Assembly (NCBI GenBank): GCA_019894975.1
Contig: JAGXNO010000030.1
Span: 1 to 45,475 of the forward strand
Length of the DNA stretch: 45,475 bases
Direction of reading: 5' to 3'
Origin: Promethearchaeota archaeon
GTDB taxonomy: Archaea; Asgardarchaeota; Lokiarchaeia; Sigyniarchaeales; SOKP01
Position 1 is the stretch's first letter. Every line of letters starts with the position of its first letter. The notes under the pieces are model-generated. The model did not search any database. It saw nothing but the letters and a program-made list of their open reading frames with translations, and was not told the origin of the DNA. The translations under genes and the position numbers were made by a program. Shown here piece after piece: positions 25,281-33,916 of the stretch.

Positions 25281-26234
25281 ATGAAGGTGAAAGATATTAA
25301 AGTTGCAGCTATCCAAATGAAAGCTGAATTAGGAAATGTTGAGGAAAATTTGAAATCAGCAGAACGGTTAGCGCATAGTGCCTTTAAGCAGGGTGCTGAA
25401 ATGGTGATTTTACCTGAATTTTTTACGAGTGCTGTATGTTTTCATCCAAAAATGTTAGACGTAGTTAGACCTATTAATGGAGAACCAACTCAACTGCTTA
25501 ACAAGCTTGCTAAAGAGTATAATGGGATTATTGGGGGCTCGTTTATTGCTCAGAGGGGCGATGAAAGCTATAATACATTTGTGTTGGCTTTTCCAGATGG
25601 ATCTAATTTTTTCCATGATAAGGATCAACCAACAATGTGGGAGAATTGTTATTACATAGGTGGAACAGATGAAGGTATACTCGAAACAGATATAGGATAT
25701 ATTGGTTCCGTGCTTTGTTGGGAATTTGTACGATCTCGAACTGCTTTACGTTTATTAAATAACGTAGATCTGGTAGTAGGAGGTTCATGCTGGTGGTCAT
25801 TACCAGAACAACCACTTATAGGTACTCCCTCTGAACTTCGAGATAAAACCTTAGAAATGATGGTTGAGACACCTGCTAAATTTGCTCGAATGTTAGGAGT
25901 TCATGTAATCCATGCCGCACATGCAGGAGAATTTAAAGGTGAAATGCCACTTATGCCAGATTTTCAATACAAATCTTATTATGTAGGAGAGACTCAAATT
26001 GTAGATGGGACCGGAAAAATTCTTGCACGTTTGATTCGTGAAGATGGTGAAGGATTTATTACAGCTGATATTGATATTAAAAAAAAGTGGACCTCCACAG
26101 AAACAATTACAGATCGCTTTTGGATACCAGATATGCCAGCTGAACTAAACCAAGCTTGGGAATTACTAAATAATCATGGGGAATCATATTATCGAGAAAT
26201 AACAAAACCATTTAGAAATAATCATCTATTATAA
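25281..26234 (+). CDS. Nitrilase-superfamily carbon-nitrogen hydrolase
   Basis: 317 residues. The Glu-Lys-Cys triad is seen at E46 (MVILPEFFTS), K114 (FFHDKDQPTMW) and C146 (GSVLCWEFVR). The fold is otherwise typical (IKVAAIQMKAELGNVEEN, LNKLAKEYNGIIGGSF). Members hydrolyse amides, nitriles or N-carbamoyl groups. The loop following the Lys is unusual, with ENCYYIGG in place of the common P-x-E. It follows the SDR by 25 bases and ends close to the stop of the oppositely oriented disulfide reductase gene. Its link to the lipid-like cluster is unclear. Confidence 0.85.
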   Translation: MKVKDIKVAAIQMKAELGNVEENLKSAERLAHSAFKQGAEMVILPEFFTSAVCFHPKMLDVVRPINGEPTQLLNKLAKEYNGIIGGSFIAQRGDESYNTFVLAFPDGSNFFHDKDQPTMWENCYYIGGTDEGILETDIGYIGSVLCWEFVRSRTALRLLNNVDLVVGGSCWWSLPEQPLIGTPSELRDKTLEMMVETPAKFARMLGVHVIHAAHAGEFKGEMPLMPDFQYKSYYVGETQIVDGTGKILARLIREDGEGFITADIDIKKKWTSTETITDRFWIPDMPAELNQAWELLNNHGESYYREITKPFRNNHLL

Positions 26235-26250
26235 AATAAATCTTAAACGT

Positions 26251-27603
26251 TTAACCTAGTAACTCTTGTAAGTTCCTAAACAATTCTGGCAACGTTGGAT
26301 GAGCATGAACTATTTTTCTGAAGAGCGACAATCCATTTGGAAGGTGAATTAATGGTATTATTTCATGGATCAAAATATCGGCATGCTCCCCTATTATATG
26401 GCAACCTAAAATTCGCTCATCATCATTATAGAGTAGTTTCATGATCCCTCTCTTGAGCTTCATTAAATTCCCTCTTGAAGAACGAGGAAATTCAGTCTGG
26501 ATCATTTTATAATCTACACCACTTTCTCTTAATTCTTGTTCTGTCTTCCCAACAGATCCAATTAATGGTTCTGTAAAGACAGCATAGGGAATATTTTCAA
26601 AACTTACTGAAATCTTGTTATCCTCAAAGATATTATGTATCACTATTTTGGATTCCCTTAGAGCCATGTGAGTAAACTGAGTTTTCCCTAAGATATCTCC
26701 AATCGCGTAGATGTTAGGATTAGTAGTTTGGAGGTACTCATTAACAACTATATTACCTCTTTGATCAGTTTCAACACCTGCAGTTTCTAACTTAAGTCCT
26801 TCAGCATTGGCGCTAAAGCCTGTTGATATCATCATTTTTTCTACTTCAATTGTCTCCCCTTTATTAGTTCCTATATTTACCTTATTTGAGGTTTTAGAAA
26901 CCTTCGAAGTTCGTGAATTAGATATGAAAATGATACCATCTTCTTCATAATACTTTTTTATAGCTATTGATATAGTCTCATCCGCTTGGAATATTGGCCT
27001 AGAATTTGTATCAATGATAAACACTTTACTACCGAAAGAATTGAAAACATTTGCGAATTCTAATGAAATAAACCCACCACCTACGAAAGCTATCGACTTT
27101 GGTAGTTTTTTTAGATTAAAGATTGTTTCATGGGTTAAATAGTCAATATCGTTAATACCTTCAATTGGAGGGATCCACGGTTTAGTACCAGTAGATACTA
27201 AAATATTAGGTGCCGTGTAGACCTCATTTCCAACTTCAACAGAGGATTCACTTACACAATGACCTTTCTTCCTGATTAGATCAATATTATCAAATTGAGC
27301 TAGTTGACGGTCATTATCTTGAATAGCATCCTGAACTAGTCTATCAGTATATTCAAGTACTTTATTGAAATCCAACCTCGCTCCTTTAATAGTAACACCA
27401 AATTTTTCGGCATTGATGGCTTGCTTATATAATTTTGCTGCATAAATCATTGCTTTAGCTGGAATACATCCATTTTCTATACATTTACCTCCTAATGCAC
27501 CATCTCCTAACAATAAGATTTTCTTGCCATATCCAGCAGCGATTTTGGCTGAAGGAAAACCAGAAGTACCTGCACCTATAATAATTAAATCATAATCAGT
27601 AAT
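26251..27603 (-). CDS. Dihydrolipoamide dehydrogenase-like pyridine nucleotide-disulfide oxidoreductase (apparent ATT start)
   Basis: Read from ATT at 27603 the protein is 450 residues, the usual length, and begins M-T-D-Y-D-L-I-I-I-G-A-G, the full FAD-binding start. The first standard start codon in frame is TTG 27513, which would delete this fold. An in-frame TAA lies 27-29 bases further upstream, and there is no ATG, GTG or TTG between. The redox disulfide is C41/C46 (GGKCIENGCIPAKA). The C-terminal catalytic His435-x-x-x-x-Glu440 (HAHPTLPE) is intact, as are the NAD fold (IAFVGGGFISLEFAN) and the second FAD motif (YAIGDILG). It is divergent from ATP-citrate lyase. No lipoyl complex is nearby, so the partner is unknown. 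Confidence 0.88.
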   Translation of the reverse strand: MTDYDLIIIGAGTSGFPSAKIAAGYGKKILLLGDGALGGKCIENGCIPAKAMIYAAKLYKQAINAEKFGVTIKGARLDFNKVLEYTDRLVQDAIQDNDRQLAQFDNIDLIRKKGHCVSESSVEVGNEVYTAPNILVSTGTKPWIPPIEGINDIDYLTHETIFNLKKLPKSIAFVGGGFISLEFANVFNSFGSKVFIIDTNSRPIFQADETISIAIKKYYEEDGIIFISNSRTSKVSKTSNKVNIGTNKGETIEVEKMMISTGFSANAEGLKLETAGVETDQRGNIVVNEYLQTTNPNIYAIGDILGKTQFTHMALRESKIVIHNIFEDNKISVSFENIPYAVFTEPLIGSVGKTEQELRESGVDYKMIQTEFPRSSRGNLMKLKRGIMKLLYNDDERILGCHIIGEHADILIHEIIPLIHLPNGLSLFRKIVHAHPTLPELFRNLQELLG

Positions 27604-27617
27604 AGTAATGCCTCTCC
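27601..27617 (-). promoter_or_regulatory. Ribosome-binding site and apparent ATT start of the disulfide reductase
   Basis: On the minus strand GGAGAGG (27617-27611) is followed by 7 bases and then ATT at 27603-27601. This is the same 7-base spacing as at sucC. A nearer ATT at 27609-27607 is only one base from the site. Confidence 0.5.
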
Positions 27618-27708
27618 ATCCAATAAGAGATATTTATATTAGAATTGTTATCTTGTTCTTTTAAATTAAATGCTTATTCATTATAAAACATGAAAAAATT
27701 ATTTTAAA

Positions 27709-27762
27709 TATCTAAACCTTTGAAGAAAACTTCAGAAGTATTGGAAAAACTTCGTTTAGATA
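27709..27762. other. Inverted-repeat element, possible three-way junction, upstream of ATP-citrate lyase
   Basis: A 9-base outer repeat TATCTAAAC (27709-27717) pairs perfectly with GTTTAGATA (27754-27762). Inside it are two adjacent 5-bp hairpins: TGAAG-AAAA-CTTCA (27721-27734) and GAAGT-ATTGGAAAA-ACTTC (27735-27753). A further GGGA/TCCC pair lies at 27764-27777. It sits in the 270-base space between the divergent disulfide reductase and ATP-citrate lyase genes. It could be an operator or cruciform, or part of a transcript leader. It matches no riboswitch I know. Confidence 0.4.
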
Positions 27763-27873
27763 CGGGACGCTATTCCCATATTAACAATGTAAGAAAAATT
27801 TAAATGACAAAGGATTCTACAAATATTAATACTTTAATCAAAATAATATAACCACAGAAAGAGTTAGAGAATT

Positions 27874-29166
27874 TTGGCGCAAAAAAATATTTATGAATAT
27901 GATGCTAAAATGCTTTTAGCAAGAGAACTGCCTAAATATTATCCCGAATTTAAATATCATAATAAATTAGCTATTGCTGAATGTGATACTGATTTAGAAC
28001 AATTAATTAAAGATAATCCATGGATAGAATCAGAAAAAGTAGTAGTTAAACCTGATCAATTATTTGGGAAAAGAGGAAAAGCAAACTTACTTTTACTTGA
28101 TGCTAATTGTGATCAAATGAAACAATTTTGTGTTGATAATTTAGATAGAGTTTGTGAAATTGGGAATATAAGAGGTGCATTAAAACGCCTGCTTATAGAA
28201 CCCTTTATCCCCCATGAGAAGGAATACTATGTCTCTATAACTTCTGATAGGGAAAACGATATAATACACTTTAGTTTTGAAGGTGGTATTTTCGTAGAAG
28301 AAAATTGGGATAAGGTGATTCACATACCTATTCCCCTAGGAACGGACATAAATTCCTTTGATTTAGAAGGAAATTTACCTGACTTGGGAGAATACAAAGA
28401 TGTTCTGATTCCTTTCTTAAAAGGACTATTTCAAGTTTACGTCGATCAAGATTTTGCTTTTTTTGAAATTAATCCATTTGCAATCACTGAAGATAAGGAA
28501 ATTGTTCCCTTAGATGTTAAGGCTCGTTTGGATGATACCGCTCTTTTTCTACATGGTGATACATGGGGAAACGCAGAAAATCCAATAGAATTTCCTGCGG
28601 GATTCGGACAGACAATGTCAGAAGAAGAAGCAATGATTCATGAATTAGATGAAAAAACGGGAGCCTCTCTTAAGCTAACGATTATAAATAGAGAAGGTCG
28701 TGTATGGACTATGGTTGCAGGTGGAGGTGCTTCTGTTATATATACCGACACTATAGTTGATCTTGGATTTGGGAGTGAACTGGGGAATTATGGTGAATAT
28801 AGTGGCAATCCCTCACGTGAACATACAGAAATCTATGCCCAAACAATCATTGATTTAATAACTGAAAAACCCGATCCTCAAGGAAAACCAAAATATCTTA
28901 TAATTGGAGGGGGTATTGCAAATTTTACGGATGTTAAAGCAACATTTACTGGAATTGTAGCTGCTATTAAGAATTCAGTTGATAAGTTGAAGAAAGCAAA
29001 CGTCAAGATATACGTTCGTAGAGGAGGTCCTAACGAAAAGCAAGGACTAGAACTTATGAAACAGGTTGGTGAGGAAACTGGAGTTCCTATTGAAATTTAT
29101 GATCGATATACTCATATGACAAGAGTAGTGGAATTGATAAAAAATACAGAAGAAGGAAAAACCTAA
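27874..29166 (+). CDS. aclB: ATP-citrate lyase, small (ATP-grasp, beta) subunit
   Basis: 430 residues from a TTG start. The start MAQKNIYEYDAKMLLAREL is almost that of plant and bacterial ATP-citrate lyase (family pattern M-A-x-K-x-I-x-E-Y-D-x-K-x-L-L), which fixes the TTG. The ATP-grasp part has VVKPDQLFGKRGKANLL, LLIEPFIPHEKEYYVSI, FFEINPFAI and VPLDVKARLDDTA. The CoA-ligase part has TMVAGGGASVIYTDTIVDLG and LIIGGGIANFTDV, hallmarks of this subunit rather than sucC. With the alpha subunit it cleaves citrate with ATP and CoA to acetyl-CoA and oxaloacetate, the diagnostic step of the reductive TCA cycle. The order small-large matches Chlorobium aclBA. Confidence 0.96.
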   Translation: MAQKNIYEYDAKMLLARELPKYYPEFKYHNKLAIAECDTDLEQLIKDNPWIESEKVVVKPDQLFGKRGKANLLLLDANCDQMKQFCVDNLDRVCEIGNIRGALKRLLIEPFIPHEKEYYVSITSDRENDIIHFSFEGGIFVEENWDKVIHIPIPLGTDINSFDLEGNLPDLGEYKDVLIPFLKGLFQVYVDQDFAFFEINPFAITEDKEIVPLDVKARLDDTALFLHGDTWGNAENPIEFPAGFGQTMSEEEAMIHELDEKTGASLKLTIINREGRVWTMVAGGGASVIYTDTIVDLGFGSELGNYGEYSGNPSREHTEIYAQTIIDLITEKPDPQGKPKYLIIGGGIANFTDVKATFTGIVAAIKNSVDKLKKANVKIYVRRGGPNEKQGLELMKQVGEETGVPIEIYDRYTHMTRVVELIKNTEEGKT

Positions 29167-29178
29167 AAAAGAGGAGAT

Positions 29179-31020
29179 ATGAAAATGGAAGATTACGATT
29201 TGTTTGATGAAAATACTAAAGCTATTATTTATGGATTTCAGGCCAATGCTATTCAAAGGATGCTAGATTTTGATTATATTTGTAAAAGAGAAAAACCATC
29301 AGTAGCAGCAGTAATACGTCCCACTCAAGATGCAGCAGTTGCGTATCACAAAGTATTTTGGGGATCCAATGAGATCGTCGTACCCGTATATAAGACATTA
29401 GAATTAGCTGTTAGAAATCATCCCGATGCAGATGTAATGGTTAATTTTGCTTCATTCCGATCTGCTTATCCGACAAGTAAAGATGCTCTTGAAACTGATA
29501 CAATACGAACAGTAGCAATAATAGCAGAGGGTATGCCTGAAAGACAAACTAGACGTTTAATCAAAATCGCTAATGAAAAAAATAAAACAATTATTGGCCC
29601 TGCTACTGTAGGAGGTATTAAAGCGGGTGCTTTTAAAATTGGAAATACTGCGGGAACAATTGAAAACATAGAATTATCAAAACTCTACAGGCCCGGTTCC
29701 GTGGGATTTGTATCTAAATCAGGTGGATTATCTAATGAAATGAACTTTATGATATCACAAACTACTGATGGGATATATGAAGGAATTGCTATTGGAGGAG
29801 ATAGATATCCTGGATCTCAACTAATTGATCATTTACTAAGGTATGAAGCTAATCCTAACATTAAAATGTTAGTAGCATTGGGAGAAATTGGTGGTAAAGA
29901 TGAGTATGAAATTATTGATGCCATTAAAACGGGAAAGATAACTAAACCATTAGTTATATGGGTGGCTGGAACAGGAGCAAGGATCCTACCTGCAGGTTTG
30001 CAATTTGGACATGCTGGAGCTATGGCTGGAAGTGATATGGAAACTGCAGAGGCAAAGAATAAAGCTTTGAGGGAAGTAGGTGCAATTGTCCCTGATTCTT
30101 ATGAAGATTTAGACAAACTAATTAGAAAAACATTCGAACAATTAGTAGAGGAAGGAAAAGCTAAACCTGCCGAAGATTTTGAACCGCCAAAAGTACCATT
30201 AGATTTTAACGAGGCTACAAGATTAGGCTTAGTAAGACGCCCTACAGATGTCATTGTATCTATAAGTGATGATCGAGGGGAAATTGTAACTTACAATCAA
30301 ATTCCTCTAGATATTATTATAAGAGAAAACAAATCATTGGGTTATGTAATAGGATTACTCTGGTTTAAAAAAGAATTACCTGAATTTGCTCAACAATATA
30401 TCGAAATGGTAGTTAAATTGACAGCTGATCATGGTCCTGCTGTTTCAGGAGCGCACAATGCTATAATTACTGCTCGAGCAGGAAAAGATTTGATGTCCGC
30501 ATTAGCCAGTGGTATCCTTACGATTGGTCCTCGATTTGGAGGAGCCGTTTCTGATGCTGCAAAATATTTTAGAGAAGCAATGCATAAGAATATGAGTCCT
30601 GTTGAGTTCATGAATTATATGAAACAAGTAGTTAAAATAAACATTCCTGGAATAGGTCACAGAGTAAAATCCGTTCAAAATCCTGACATGCGTGTAGTGT
30701 TATTAAAAGAATTCATTTTAAAGAACTTTCCAAAACATCCCCATTTAGATTATGCGCTAGAAGTTGAAAAAGCAACAACCTCAAAAAGAAATAACCTGAT
30801 TTTAAATGTTGATGGTTGTATAGGGATAACATTTTTAGACCTATTGGAAAATCTAGATTATACTAAAGAAGAAGTTGAAGATATAATTTATAGTGAAGCA
30901 TTAAACGGATTGTTTGTTTTGGGAAGGTCTATTGGGATAATGGGACATATTTTTGACCAGAAACGCCAACGCGCTGGATTATTTAGACAGCCTTATGATG
31001 AAATATTATTTACAGAATAA
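29179..31020 (+). CDS. aclA: ATP-citrate lyase, large (alpha) subunit
   Basis: 613 residues, full length. The N-terminal CoA-binding half has GPATVGGIKAG, SKSGGLSNEMNF, GIAIGGDRYPG and the phospho-His278 in FGHAGAMAGSDMETAEAKN. The C-terminal citrate-synthase-like half has LTADHGPAVSGAHNAIIT, GIGHRVKSVQNPDMRV and LILNVDGCIGITFLDLL. These hold the His, His and Asp residues used for citryl-CoA cleavage in human ACLY. This shows a true citrate lyase, not a succinyl- or citryl-CoA ligase. The start may be ATG 29179 or, with better spacing from GAGGAG, ATG 29185. It lies 12 bases after aclB. A T-rich run follows the stop directly, before the isocitrate dehydrogenase gene. Confidence 0.96.
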   Translation: MKMEDYDLFDENTKAIIYGFQANAIQRMLDFDYICKREKPSVAAVIRPTQDAAVAYHKVFWGSNEIVVPVYKTLELAVRNHPDADVMVNFASFRSAYPTSKDALETDTIRTVAIIAEGMPERQTRRLIKIANEKNKTIIGPATVGGIKAGAFKIGNTAGTIENIELSKLYRPGSVGFVSKSGGLSNEMNFMISQTTDGIYEGIAIGGDRYPGSQLIDHLLRYEANPNIKMLVALGEIGGKDEYEIIDAIKTGKITKPLVIWVAGTGARILPAGLQFGHAGAMAGSDMETAEAKNKALREVGAIVPDSYEDLDKLIRKTFEQLVEEGKAKPAEDFEPPKVPLDFNEATRLGLVRRPTDVIVSISDDRGEIVTYNQIPLDIIIRENKSLGYVIGLLWFKKELPEFAQQYIEMVVKLTADHGPAVSGAHNAIITARAGKDLMSALASGILTIGPRFGGAVSDAAKYFREAMHKNMSPVEFMNYMKQVVKINIPGIGHRVKSVQNPDMRVVLLKEFILKNFPKHPHLDYALEVEKATTSKRNNLILNVDGCIGITFLDLLENLDYTKEEVEDIIYSEALNGLFVLGRSIGIMGHIFDQKRQRAGLFRQPYDEILFTE

Positions 31021-31104
31021 TTTTTTTTAAAAATTTATAAAAAATTTAAATTAAAGAAAAAATCAAAAATAATCATTATTAATAAAAAATTGGAGGAAAT
31101 TTAA

Positions 31105-32301
31105 ATGAACGAAAAAGTTGAGAAGGCTAAGGATCACTTTGCAAAACTCGTGGAAGAACAGCTTGAAAGAGTTGAACGTATGAAAAAAGGCGCTGATTGG
31201 ACAGATTATTCCAAGTTAAAACCAATCATTATTGGCCTCGTTGGGGGGGATGGAATCGGACCTTTCATTACAAAACACGCACAAGCCATTTTAGAGTTTT
31301 TACTAAAGGATGAAGTGGATAGTGGAGCTGTGGAATTTCGAGTCATTGAAGGATTGACCATTGAGAATAGAGCAAAAGTAATGAAGGCTATCCCTGATGA
31401 TGTTTTGGTGGAAATTAAAAAGTGTCACGTGCTATTAAAAGGCCCTACTACTACCCCACGTAAAGGAGATAAATGGCCTAATATTGAAAGTGCTAATGTC
31501 ACTATGAGACGTGAATTGGATCTATTCGCTAATGTTCGTCCAGTAAAAGTTCCGGAATTAGGAATAGATTGGATGTTCTTTAGAGAAAATACTGAGGGTG
31601 CTTATGTGTTAGGATCTAGGGGAATTAATATTTCTGAGGATCTTTCCATAGATTTCAAAGTTATAACAAAACAAGGCTCAGATCGAATTATACGGTTAGC
31701 CTTTGACTATGCTGCTAAAAATAATATCAATCGAGTTTCAGTGGTAACCAAGGCAAATGTAGTTAAAGCTACAGATGGTAGATTTCTTGCGATGGCGGAA
31801 GAGATTGCAAAGGAATATCCACAAGTAAAATGGGATGATTGGTATATAGATATTGCTACAGCAAAATTAATCGATCCTGCACGTCAAAGTGATTTTAAAG
31901 TTTTTGTCGCTCCCAATCTTTATGGGGATATAATCACAGATGAAGCCGCCCAAATTCAAGGTGGTGTTGGAACAGCAGGTAGTGCTAATATAGGCAAAAA
32001 ATATTCAATGTTTGAAGCAATCCATGGCTCAGCTCCGAGAATGGTTGAAGAAGGTCGGGCTCAATTTGCTGATCCTTCTAGTATTATAAAGGCTGCAGCA
32101 TTACTTCTAAACCATATAGGGTTTGTAGATAAAGCGAAACAACTGGAAATGGCTCTTGATATTTGTGCAACTTATGAGAAAAAAGTTGTCCTCACTGGAA
32201 GAGATACAGGTGCTACGGGGGAAGAATATGCAAAATATATTATGGATACTCTACAAGATCCTGAATTAAAAAATAAATTTGAAAAACTCTCAAAAATCTA
32301 A
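31105..32301 (+). CDS. icd: Isocitrate dehydrogenase
   Basis: 398 residues of the isocitrate/isopropylmalate dehydrogenase family. The substrate residues S129, N131, R135 and R145 (SANVTMRRELDLFANVRPV) have exactly the spacing of E. coli Icd S113, N115, R119 and R129. Tyr167 (RENTEGAYV) and the Lys of VTKANVVKATDG are present, as are the metal Asp residues of NLYGDIITDEAAQ. This favours isocitrate over isopropylmalate. The coenzyme loop IHGSAPRM has neither the clear NADP set (Lys-Tyr) nor the NAD set (Asp-Ile), so specificity is open. GGAGG lies 8 bases before ATG 31105. It is probably co-transcribed with aclBA and makes isocitrate by reductive carboxylation in a reductive cycle. Confidence 0.92.
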   Translation: MNEKVEKAKDHFAKLVEEQLERVERMKKGADWTDYSKLKPIIIGLVGGDGIGPFITKHAQAILEFLLKDEVDSGAVEFRVIEGLTIENRAKVMKAIPDDVLVEIKKCHVLLKGPTTTPRKGDKWPNIESANVTMRRELDLFANVRPVKVPELGIDWMFFRENTEGAYVLGSRGINISEDLSIDFKVITKQGSDRIIRLAFDYAAKNNINRVSVVTKANVVKATDGRFLAMAEEIAKEYPQVKWDDWYIDIATAKLIDPARQSDFKVFVAPNLYGDIITDEAAQIQGGVGTAGSANIGKKYSMFEAIHGSAPRMVEEGRAQFADPSSIIKAAALLLNHIGFVDKAKQLEMALDICATYEKKVVLTGRDTGATGEEYAKYIMDTLQDPELKNKFEKLSKI

Positions 32302-32311
32302 GTAGGAAGAG

Positions 32312-32349
32312 TCAAATCTAGGTTAAAATTTGATTTTCTTTTTTCTTTT
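32312..32349 (+). terminator. Hairpin plus T-tract after icd
   Basis: TCAAAT (32312-32317) pairs with ATTTGA (32328-32333), with a 10-base loop, and is followed by a T-rich tract through 32349. It lies 10 bases after the icd stop and would end the aclBA-icd transcript. Confidence 0.5.
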
Positions 32350-32893
32350 AATCATTACTGAATCGGGAGTAGAATCAATATAATCCTCCAAATTTTGGGA
32401 ATCCTTTTTTTAAAAATTTATTCCAGACTATAATTCCAATTAAAAATATAGATTAATTATTCTGAAATGCTAATTCTAGAAGGTTTAGCTTAAAAAGATT
32501 TCAGCTTTTAATTAGAAGAAAAAATAAAATAACATATCTGATGAGTTTTAGGAATTTAGAAGTATTTAAAGATAAATATAAATATCATTCTTACTTCTAC
32601 TAATACATACATAAAAAAAACTTAAGATCCTTAAAATCTTAAAGTTTTAGATTTGTATTTAAACCATATCTCATGTATCATTGTCGTTCTTAATGATTTC
32701 GACACTGAAAGTGACAAATATCTTTTAGCTATTTTGACAGGGATTCCTTAATATTGAAGATATTATGAGATTAGAAAAGTCATGTTTACTCGAAATAACA
32801 ATAATTTACCAAGGGAATAGAGCTATTTTCCTAAAATTTAATCTTCATTTCTCTATTTACCTAACCTAAAATTAAAAAAAAGGCTGTAAATAA
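32350..32893. other. Long intergenic region without recognised genes
   Basis: About 540 bases of AT-rich DNA. I see no frame longer than about 20 codons with a start, no tRNA arms and no direct repeats. One small inverted repeat, TTAAGAT (32622-32628) with ATCTTAA (32636-32642), has a 7-base loop. It may hold the promoter of the unknown gene at 32894. Confidence 0.4.
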
Positions 32894-33802
32894 ATGATTG
32901 TACAAACAGAAAATAATTCTAATATATTGAGAAAATATCCTTTCTCATTATTAGATATGGACGGTTCATCGGAAATGTGGAAGGGGATATATATTGCTTA
33001 CATAGATTTAATCGAGAACAAAATTAATTTGTTAAAAAATGATTCTATTAGTATAGTTAGAAATTTCGATTTTGCTTTAAATAATGAAATTCGGAAGAGA
33101 ATTGCTGCTTTAGTTATTATTGAAGTTGAAGAAAAGATATCTAATCCAGTTTCTAAGACTTCAACCAATATTTTGAATAAATCACGAGAAAAAATCGAAG
33201 ATCAATATACTGATGACGTTGAAAAAGAAAACCTTAATCTCAAAATTACCTTTGTTTTTACCAATAGGAAATTACGACCGTTAAAATTAATTCAGATGCT
33301 TAAATTATCAGAAGAAGTAAAGAGATATACTCAATTACTTCATTTGAAAAAGCTTAAACAATATTCTAATATAATTCCACAGATTATTTTTATATCACTA
33401 TTTGGTTTTGAAACTACAGTAGAAGGTTTTCTAAGAAATAATCTTCATGGAAAATTAAATAGAAACATATCAACTATGGTTGTTCCGCCTATTGATGATA
33501 GGTTATGGAATAATTATCTTATCGAGACTTCAAAAGATAATAATAAAGAATATGAAAAACGTATATGGGGCCTTACTTTCGATGATTATAAAGCTTTGAA
33601 GAATAATGGTACCGCTAATCAAATACAAGTAAAAAAAATGGAAACCTATTATAGCGATTTAAAGGAATCTAAAGAGATCTCAGATTACAACTTTCACCAG
33701 TTAGATATTTGGGCAGATATTTTGAGTATTAAAAACTCTTCCACCATAATGGATCTAAAAAATTCTAGAAGGATGATGATTGAAGAACAAGTAATTGAGT
33801 AA
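32894..33802 (+). CDS. Hypothetical protein (302 aa)
   Basis: I do not recognise the family. The N-terminal 120 residues look alpha/beta (FSLLDMDGSSEMWKGIYIAYI, IRKRIAALVIIEVEEK). A charged linker lies around residues 90-115. Residues 115-200 contain strands and hydrophobic helices (LKITFVFTNRK, IIPQIIFISLFGFETTVEGF). The C-terminal third is Lys/Asn-rich and helical, without membrane segments. There is no ribosome-binding site before ATG 32894. It stands alone between a long intergenic region and a converging gene. Length and even codon use suggest a real gene, perhaps lineage-specific. Confidence 0.65.
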   Translation: MIVQTENNSNILRKYPFSLLDMDGSSEMWKGIYIAYIDLIENKINLLKNDSISIVRNFDFALNNEIRKRIAALVIIEVEEKISNPVSKTSTNILNKSREKIEDQYTDDVEKENLNLKITFVFTNRKLRPLKLIQMLKLSEEVKRYTQLLHLKKLKQYSNIIPQIIFISLFGFETTVEGFLRNNLHGKLNRNISTMVVPPIDDRLWNNYLIETSKDNNKEYEKRIWGLTFDDYKALKNNGTANQIQVKKMETYYSDLKESKEISDYNFHQLDIWADILSIKNSSTIMDLKNSRRMMIEEQVIE

Positions 33803-33916
33803 TTTCTATACTAATTATTTTTTATTTTGGATTAATTCACTAGTAAGTTTAATTATGAGAATTATAATTTGATATACGTTTAGGTATTTACTTACACATT
33901 TAGTCTTATAAAATTC

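Noticed and set aside
31105..32301. Reading the icd gene as isopropylmalate or homoisocitrate dehydrogenase.
   Set aside because: Ser, Asn, Arg and Arg have the exact spacing of the isocitrate-binding set in E. coli Icd, and the neighbour is ATP-citrate lyase.
32350..32893. A hidden tRNA or small RNA in the longest gene-free stretch.
   Set aside because: No acceptor or T-arm sequence (GTTC-A/G-A-type) and no strong long stem was found; only a 7-bp AT-rich repeat.
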